Shown here piece after piece: positions 6,444 through 10,196 of a stretch of DNA of 10,196 bases. Under the pieces are notes generated by a model that worked only from the letters and a program-made list of their open reading frames with translations, ran no database searches and was not told the DNA's origin. Position numbers and translations under genes: made by a program. Origin of the DNA: Verrucomicrobiota bacterium (lineage in GTDB: Bacteria > Verrucomicrobiota > Verrucomicrobiia > Limisphaerales > JAHEOI01). Position 1 is the first letter of the stretch. Every line of letters starts with the position of its first letter. The DNA is taken from the NCBI GenBank assembly GCA_018610125.1, contig JAHEOI010000152.1:1-10196 (forward strand), given 5' to 3'.

Positions 6444-6480
6444 ACGGGCGAAAGTGACGTAATCGCCCGTATTGGGCGGT
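6444..6480. repeat. Overlapping inverted repeats forming two mutually exclusive hairpins
   Basis: ACGGGCGA (6444-6451) and TCGCCCGT (6463-6470) form a perfect 8-bp inverted repeat with an 11-nt loop. The same right arm, read as ATCGCCC (6462-6468), can instead pair with GGGCGGT (6474-6480) over 7 bp, including one G-U pair, with a 5-nt loop. No T-run follows, so a simple intrinsic terminator is unlikely. The element could be an operator or a leader structure for the gene at 6585. Confidence 0.5.
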
Positions 6481-6584
6481 CATGAGGCCGATCAGCCGCA
6501 TCACTGGTTAGGAAGAATGCTTAGACAGACCAAGGGTAATCCCGAATAGCGAATCCCGGGACTGCCGAGGTAATTTGAGTCAAT

Positions 6585-7145
6585 ATGGAGGACGAGTATA
6601 CGACGTTGTGTGACGATAGACTGTATCGGCGCCGGCACCTGAACATGGTTTTGGCGTATGCGGACGAACCGACCGGTCGACTGGCCAAGAAGGCGTGCCA
6701 TTCCGTTGTCGACCGACTCCGGCCGACCCAGTCGTATGACTGCCATTTATGGCGCTTTGACATTTTGCAGCAGTGGCAAGGCAGCCAATTGGCATTAGAG
6801 GACGCCTTGGCGGCTGATATGATCATCATTGTGAGTCATGGGACCGAGACCCTTCCGGACGGGGTGAAGCGTTGGCTCGAGTGCTGGGCGCCTCGGAAGA
6901 AGGATAGCGAAAGTCAATTAGTGGCCTTGCTGGATTCGATGCCGGAGGATAGGGAGAGCTCCCCGGCCTATTCTTGCCTGGCGGAGGTTGCCGAAACGAG
7001 CGGAATCAATTTTGTCACGAAACCGATCGAGCCGGTTCAAGAAGAGGGTATCGAATCGGAATCGGAGCGCCGGCGCGCGTCTTCTGTATTACAGAATAAT
7101 CTTTTCGAACAGTCCCGTGTGCGGGGCTGGGGCATTAACGAGTAG
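6585..7145 (+). CDS. Uncharacterised alpha/beta protein ending in GWGINE
   Basis: I do not recognise a named family for this 186-aa protein, although similar uncharacterised proteins seem familiar from Verrucomicrobia-like genomes. The pattern is that of a small flavodoxin- or receiver-like alpha/beta fold. It has a strand LNMVLAYAD (19-27), a helix, a central LWRFDILQ (55-62), a strand ADMIIIVSHG (77-86) followed by LPDGVKRWLECW (90-101), a strand QLVALLDS (111-118) and a last helix-strand pair up to INFV (141-144). A charged region of about 25 residues follows and the protein ends in RVRGWGINE, which looks conserved. No signal peptide or membrane segment is present. The ATG at 6585 lacks a clear ribosome site; Met21 at 6645 would drop a non-conserved lead and is a real alternative. 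It precedes the cNMP-domain gene by 69 nt on the same strand. No catalytic function can be assigned. Confidence 0.75.
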   Translation: MEDEYTTLCDDRLYRRRHLNMVLAYADEPTGRLAKKACHSVVDRLRPTQSYDCHLWRFDILQQWQGSQLALEDALAADMIIIVSHGTETLPDGVKRWLECWAPRKKDSESQLVALLDSMPEDRESSPAYSCLAEVAETSGINFVTKPIEPVQEEGIESESERRRASSVLQNNLFEQSRVRGWGINE

Positions 7146-7174
7146 CAAGGCGCCCGATTTCGTCGAGGAGCTAC

Positions 7175-7204
7175 TTGACCCGCCGGTAACCTGTTCACTA
7201 TAAA
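7175..7204 (+). promoter_or_regulatory. Sigma70-like promoter for the cNMP-domain gene
   Basis: TTGACC (7175-7180) and TATAAA (7199-7204) each match the consensus at five of six bases and are 18 bp apart. The predicted start at about 7211 is only 4 nt before the ATG at 7215, so the transcript would be nearly leaderless. No Shine-Dalgarno sequence better than GAG is present before that ATG. Confidence 0.6.
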
Positions 7205-7214
7205 CGAGACCAAC

Positions 7215-7676
7215 ATGACAGCACCGGCTTACGATGAATTGGCGGAACACCCGTTTCTTCGGGGAATGAATGAGAACGATTTGAAAGGTCTTGGCGACCA
7301 TCCGAAAAAGATCAAGTTCGAGGCGGGGCAGCTGGTTTTTCGCGAAGGAGCCCAAGCGACCGGGTTCTATCTGGTTCAGTATGGCCAAATCGCACTGGAG
7401 ACACATCTGAAAGATAGCGGCAATATTCTTTTACAGTCGGTCGGCGATGGCGATTTACTGGGCTGGTCTTGGTTGTTCTCGCCGTATCAATCCCACTTTG
7501 ATGCGCGAGCAATTGAACAGAGCGCTGCCATTTACATCGATGGCGACTTTATGCGCCAGTATTGCGAGGCTCGTCCGGAATTCGGGTGCGAGTTTTACAA
7601 GCGGATTTCTCAGATCATCAGCAAGCGTCTCCAAGCTGCTCAACGCCAAATATCGGAGTTTTACGGGGTACGATAG
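7215..7676 (+). CDS. Stand-alone Crp/Fnr-type cyclic nucleotide-binding domain protein without DNA-binding domain
   Basis: The 153-aa protein is a single CRP-type beta-roll sensor. It opens with the usual HPFLRGMNENDLKGL (12-26), followed by FEAGQLVFREGAQATGFYLVQYGQIALE (35-62), the turn GDGDLLGWSWLF (77-88) and the long C-helix (about 120-150). The chain ends there, so the C-terminal helix-turn-helix of true CRP/FNR regulators (normally about 220-240 aa) is missing. The phosphate-binding cassette lacks the usual Gly-Glu and Arg that hold cAMP; it reads LGWSWLFSPYQSHFDARA (82-99). Binding of cAMP is therefore doubtful. No FNR-type N-terminal cysteine cluster is seen, so this protein cannot by itself read the FNR/DNR sites nearby. 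It may bind a partner protein or another ligand. It is convergent with the ferredoxin reductase gene, with 12 nt between the stops. Confidence 0.88.
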   Translation: MTAPAYDELAEHPFLRGMNENDLKGLGDHPKKIKFEAGQLVFREGAQATGFYLVQYGQIALETHLKDSGNILLQSVGDGDLLGWSWLFSPYQSHFDARAIEQSAAIYIDGDFMRQYCEARPEFGCEFYKRISQIISKRLQAAQRQISEFYGVR

Positions 7677-7694
7677 GGCTTCGCCTTTCTACCC
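7666..7694. terminator. Possible shared hairpin between convergent genes
   Basis: GGGTA (7666-7670) can pair with TACCC (7690-7694), and inside it AGGGC can pair with GCCTT around a TTC loop. The structure spans both stop codons of the convergent genes. It has no T-run in either direction, so it is at best a weak bidirectional terminator. Confidence 0.35.
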
Positions 7695-9101
7695 TCGCCC
7701 GATTGCTTCCAGCATCTCCTGGACATTGGTAAACTTGACCCGAGGACGGCCATGATCCTTGCCTCGTCCAATCTCGAGCTTATCCAAGCGTTGCCAATCC
7801 TGATAGGAGAAATAGTCGGGTTGTCGGCGCTGAATCAACGTCGCAACTTCGCTCGACGTATAAGGCGGTGAAAGCATGTCGCCGCGATTGAAATCATCAA
7901 TCATCGAGCTGACGGTTTCCGCGGCATCCGGTTTATTGGTCCCGATGACCCCGGTGGGGCCTCGCTTGATCCAACCGGCAACATAGAGTCCCGGTATCGG
8001 CGTTTGGCCATCGGCCGCGAGGATCCGCCCGTTTTCATTGTGAATGACGCCCTTCTTCTCATCGAAAGGCAGATCGGGAAGCGCCACGCCACGGTAGCCG
8101 ACAGACCGAAAGACGAGCCCCACCGGGATATCCTCGAATCGGTCGGTCCCTCGGCATCCGATGCGGCCATCCTCTCGGCTATAGAGCTCGTTATGCGTCA
8201 ACCGGAGCGCTCGGACCCTGCCTTGATTATCCCCGATGATCTCCGAAGGCGATTTCAGGAAGCGAAATACCACTTGCTTGTCATGAGAGCCGCTCGATTC
8301 GGCCTTGGCAAACCCGCGGAGGATATCCAGCTTTTTTTCGGTCGCTTTATCCGGATGCGCTTCCAAAGCGGCTTGGCTGACGTGATCCAGCTCGATCTCT
8401 TCCGGCTTGGCGAGCACATCGGCATGGCTCAGCTTGGCGATCTCCTGCAATTCGGGTAATGTGAAGGCTGCCTGGGCCGGACCACGCCTCCCGATGACGT
8501 AGATTGTCTTGACCCGACTGTGACGAAGGGCCTCCAGGGCCGGATTGGCGATGTCGGTCGTCCCGAGCTCTTCCGAGGTCCGCGCCAGCATGCGGGCGAC
8601 ATCCAACGCGACGTTGCCAACCCCGATCACAGCGGCCGCTTCCTGGGATAAGTCGAAGCTCAGCTCCTGGAAGTCGGGGTGACCATTGTACCAGGCGACA
8701 AATTCGGTCGCCGAGTGAGACCCGGCGAGGTCTTCGCCCGGAATGTTTAGCCGCTTGTCGGTTTGGGCGCCGGTGGTGAAGAGAATTTGATGATAATACT
8801 GCTTCAGGTCGTCAAGGCTGACGTGATCGCCGAAATTGACGTTGCCGAAAAAGCGGAATCGGGAGTGCTCAGCGATGCGCTCGAAGGTTTTGGCGACCGA
8901 TTTGATTTTTGGATGGTCGGGTGCGACGCCCAACCTGACGAGGCCGAACGGCGTTGGGAGCCGGTCGAACATGTCGACCGCCGTCGCAACCTCTTTCTGT
9001 TTTAGGAGATTGTCCGCCGCGTAAAACCCTGCCGGGCCGCTTCCAATTATGGCAACTCGCAATGGGTTGTCCGCATTTCCAACTTGACTCATCCTACTCA
9101 C
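7689..9101 (-). CDS. fprA: Ferredoxin--NADP+ reductase, adrenodoxin reductase type (FprA-like)
   Basis: This cytosolic flavoenzyme transfers electrons between NADPH and ferredoxin, using FAD. The 470-aa length is typical of the adrenodoxin-reductase/FprA class and longer than plant-type reductases. Residues 16-26 (VAIIGSGPAGF) are the FAD dinucleotide-binding loop, and FDRLPTPFGLVRLGVAPDHPKIKSV (45-69) is the class signature. AAVIGVGNVALDVARMLA (156-173) is the NADPH loop, with IGRRGPAQAAFT (203-214) as the adjoining NADP-site arginine segment. AGWIKRGPTGVIGTNKPDA (375-393) closes the FAD site. The GTG at 9101 has GAAGG about 7 nt upstream; the ATG at 9092 is the alternative and changes only three residues. 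It follows pntB by 44 nt on the same strand, so the two are probably co-transcribed and link NADPH supply to ferredoxin reduction. The ferredoxin partner is not in the window. Confidence 0.95.
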   Translation of the reverse strand: MSRMSQVGNADNPLRVAIIGSGPAGFYAADNLLKQKEVATAVDMFDRLPTPFGLVRLGVAPDHPKIKSVAKTFERIAEHSRFRFFGNVNFGDHVSLDDLKQYYHQILFTTGAQTDKRLNIPGEDLAGSHSATEFVAWYNGHPDFQELSFDLSQEAAAVIGVGNVALDVARMLARTSEELGTTDIANPALEALRHSRVKTIYVIGRRGPAQAAFTLPELQEIAKLSHADVLAKPEEIELDHVSQAALEAHPDKATEKKLDILRGFAKAESSGSHDKQVVFRFLKSPSEIIGDNQGRVRALRLTHNELYSREDGRIGCRGTDRFEDIPVGLVFRSVGYRGVALPDLPFDEKKGVIHNENGRILAADGQTPIPGLYVAGWIKRGPTGVIGTNKPDAAETVSSMIDDFNRGDMLSPPYTSSEVATLIQRRQPDYFSYQDWQRLDKLEIGRGKDHGRPRVKFTNVQEMLEAIGRG

Positions 9102-9145
9102 GATCAGCCTTCAAGCCCGATTAGGCAAGTCTCCCCGGAGCCGGT

Positions 9146-10196
9146 TCAGCTTTCCTTGAATTCCGATACCAACTGTTGTAGGGAGCCCTTGGCATCCCCG
9201 AACAGCATCCGAGTATTGTCTTTGTAGAAGAGGTGGTTTTCAATTCCCGCGAAACCGGAAGCCAGCGAGCGCTTCATGACGATAACCGTCTTCGCCTTGG
9301 AGACTTGAATGATTGGCATTCCGTAAATGGGACTCGACTTATCCTCCGCGGCGGCCGGATTGACAACGTCGTTGGCTCCGATAACCACACAGACATCGAT
9401 GGTGTCCATGATCGGATTGATGTCGTCCATTTCGACCAATTGATCGTAAGGGACATTGGCTTCAGCCAAGAGGACATTCATATGACCGGGCATTCGTCCG
9501 GCAACGGGGTGGATGGCATAATTCACCTCGGCGTTGTTCTTTTCAAGCAATTCCCCGAGCTCACGCACGGCATGCTGGGCTTGGGCAACCGCCATTCCAT
9601 AGCCGGGCACAAAGGCGACCGACCGGGCCGCCTCCAAAATGTAGTAGGCGTCCTCGTGCGAAACCGGTTTTACCTCGCCTTCCACCTTTTGTGCGGATTT
9701 GGTCTCGGCCGCTCCGAAGCCGCTAAAGAGGACGTTGGCCAAAGAGCGATTCATCGCCTTGCACATGATGCGGGTCAAGATCAGCCCGCTGGCCCCGACC
9801 AACGACCCGGTGACGATGAGGATGTTGTTTTCAATGACAAAGCCGGTGAAGCAGGCCGCAAGTCCGGAATAGCTGTTGAGCAGGGAAATGACCACCGGCA
9901 TGTCGGCACCTCCGATCGGCATGACCGATAACACGCCGAAAATGGCCGGGATAATCAAGAGTGCCGCAAAAAGGGCGTATTGGTGCTCCGGTTGAATCGT
10001 GAATAGGATGCCGCCCGCAAGGGCCAGCAACAGAAGCAGTCCGTTAACGAACCGCTGGCCGGGAAACAGGAAAGGCTTCTGAGTCACGTTGCCACTGAGC
10101 TTGCCCCACGCGGTGATGCTCCCGGTAAACGTGGTGCCGCCGATCAGTACGGAGAGGAAGATGACCGCCGCCGTGAAATTCGGGACCATCGACTCC
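9146..10196 (-). CDS. pntB: NAD(P) transhydrogenase subunit beta, partial (N-terminus beyond window)
   Basis: The beta subunit of the proton-translocating transhydrogenase uses the proton motive force to reduce NADP+ with NADH. The window holds 349 residues of a protein usually about 460 long; the frame is open at the right edge, so the start lies outside. Numbered from the first visible Met (10189), the membrane part includes GGTTFTGSITAWGKLSG (17-33) and several hydrophobic helices up to about residue 145. The NADP-binding domain III follows with FVPGYGMAVAQAQHAV (193-208), HPVAGRMPGHMNVLLAEANVPYD (227-249), VVIGANDVVNPAA (268-280) and MKRSLASGFAGIENHLFYKDNTRMLFGDAK (305-334). All the expected NADP-site motifs are present, and the stop is at 9146-9148. 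The alpha subunits are presumably upstream, outside the window. Confidence 0.97.
   Translation of the reverse strand, partial: ESMVPNFTAAVIFLSVLIGGTTFTGSITAWGKLSGNVTQKPFLFPGQRFVNGLLLLLALAGGILFTIQPEHQYALFAALLIIPAIFGVLSVMPIGGADMPVVISLLNSYSGLAACFTGFVIENNILIVTGSLVGASGLILTRIMCKAMNRSLANVLFSGFGAAETKSAQKVEGEVKPVSHEDAYYILEAARSVAFVPGYGMAVAQAQHAVRELGELLEKNNAEVNYAIHPVAGRMPGHMNVLLAEANVPYDQLVEMDDINPIMDTIDVCVVIGANDVVNPAAAEDKSSPIYGMPIIQVSKAKTVIVMKRSLASGFAGIENHLFYKDNTRMLFGDAKGSLQQLVSEFKES

Larger units (their letters stand above)
6286..6584. other. Divergent intergenic region with regulatory palindromes
   Basis: These 299 bases separate the leftward SCO gene from the rightward unknown gene, and no coding frame in them is convincing. 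They hold an FNR/DNR-like site (6336-6349), a 10-bp perfect palindrome GCATTAATGC (6389-6398), a 6-bp inverted repeat GGTTGC/GCAACC with a 6-nt loop (6411-6428) and an overlapping pair of GC-rich inverted repeats (6444-6480). No convincing sigma70 promoter towards the right was seen. TAATTT at 6571-6576 is a weak -10 candidate directly before the ATG at 6585. Confidence 0.7.

Noticed and set aside
6575..6583. TTGA-G-TCAA palindrome just before the ATG at 6585
   Set aside because: The one-base spacer does not fit the CRP/FNR class, and the position over the start region is better explained by chance.
7215..7676. Naming this gene as the FNR/DNR regulator that binds the two operators
   Set aside because: The protein ends after the C-helix and has no helix-turn-helix, so it cannot be the DNA-binding protein.

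Overview
The window is a gene-dense bacterial chromosome segment of moderately high GC. It carries parts of two minus-strand gene groups separated by a short plus-strand pair. No mobile element, CRISPR array, tRNA or rRNA was seen. The organism cannot be fixed from the sequence. An uncharacterised protein ending in GWGINE, a stand-alone cNMP-type sensor domain, a secreted GH29 fucosidase and a C-x5-C SCO protein together make me think of the Verrucomicrobiota/PVC lineages, but this is a weak impression.

Right end (10196 to 7689, minus strand): the C-terminal three quarters of pntB (beta subunit of the proton-translocating NAD(P) transhydrogenase) are followed after 44 nt by an adrenodoxin-reductase-type ferredoxin-NADP reductase. 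Together they could move electrons from NADH through NADPH to ferredoxin.

Middle (6585 to 7676, plus strand): an unrecognised 186-aa alpha/beta protein is followed by a 153-aa cyclic-nucleotide-binding-type domain. The latter lacks a helix-turn-helix and has its own strong sigma70-like promoter with an extremely short leader. The 299-nt divergent intergenic region (6286-6584) holds an FNR/DNR-type palindrome, a 10-bp perfect palindrome and a set of overlapping inverted repeats.

Left part (6285 to 74, minus strand): a closely packed series that looks like a nitric-oxide or low-oxygen response locus. The order is a CusF-SCO fusion lipoprotein, NnrS, a tandem DUF2249 protein, a 12-TM heme-copper-oxidase-subunit-I-like protein, a MIP18/DUF59 Fe-S assembly factor, a secreted GH29 alpha-L-fucosidase and a truncated class I glutamine amidotransferase. 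A perfect FNR/DNR consensus site (TTGAT-N4-ATCAA, 4056-4069) lies inside the series, before the DUF2249 gene. It is spaced exactly 41.5 bp from the start predicted by a TATTAT -10 box. A second, near-consensus site (TTGAT-N4-GTCAA) lies in front of the SCO gene. The two sites suggest one CRP/FNR-family regulator, not encoded in this window, controlling both halves of the locus.

The best candidates for something undescribed are the two-site FNR/DNR regulon with a near-leaderless internal promoter, the HTH-less sensor beside the unknown GWGINE protein, and the competing hairpins in the divergent intergenic region.
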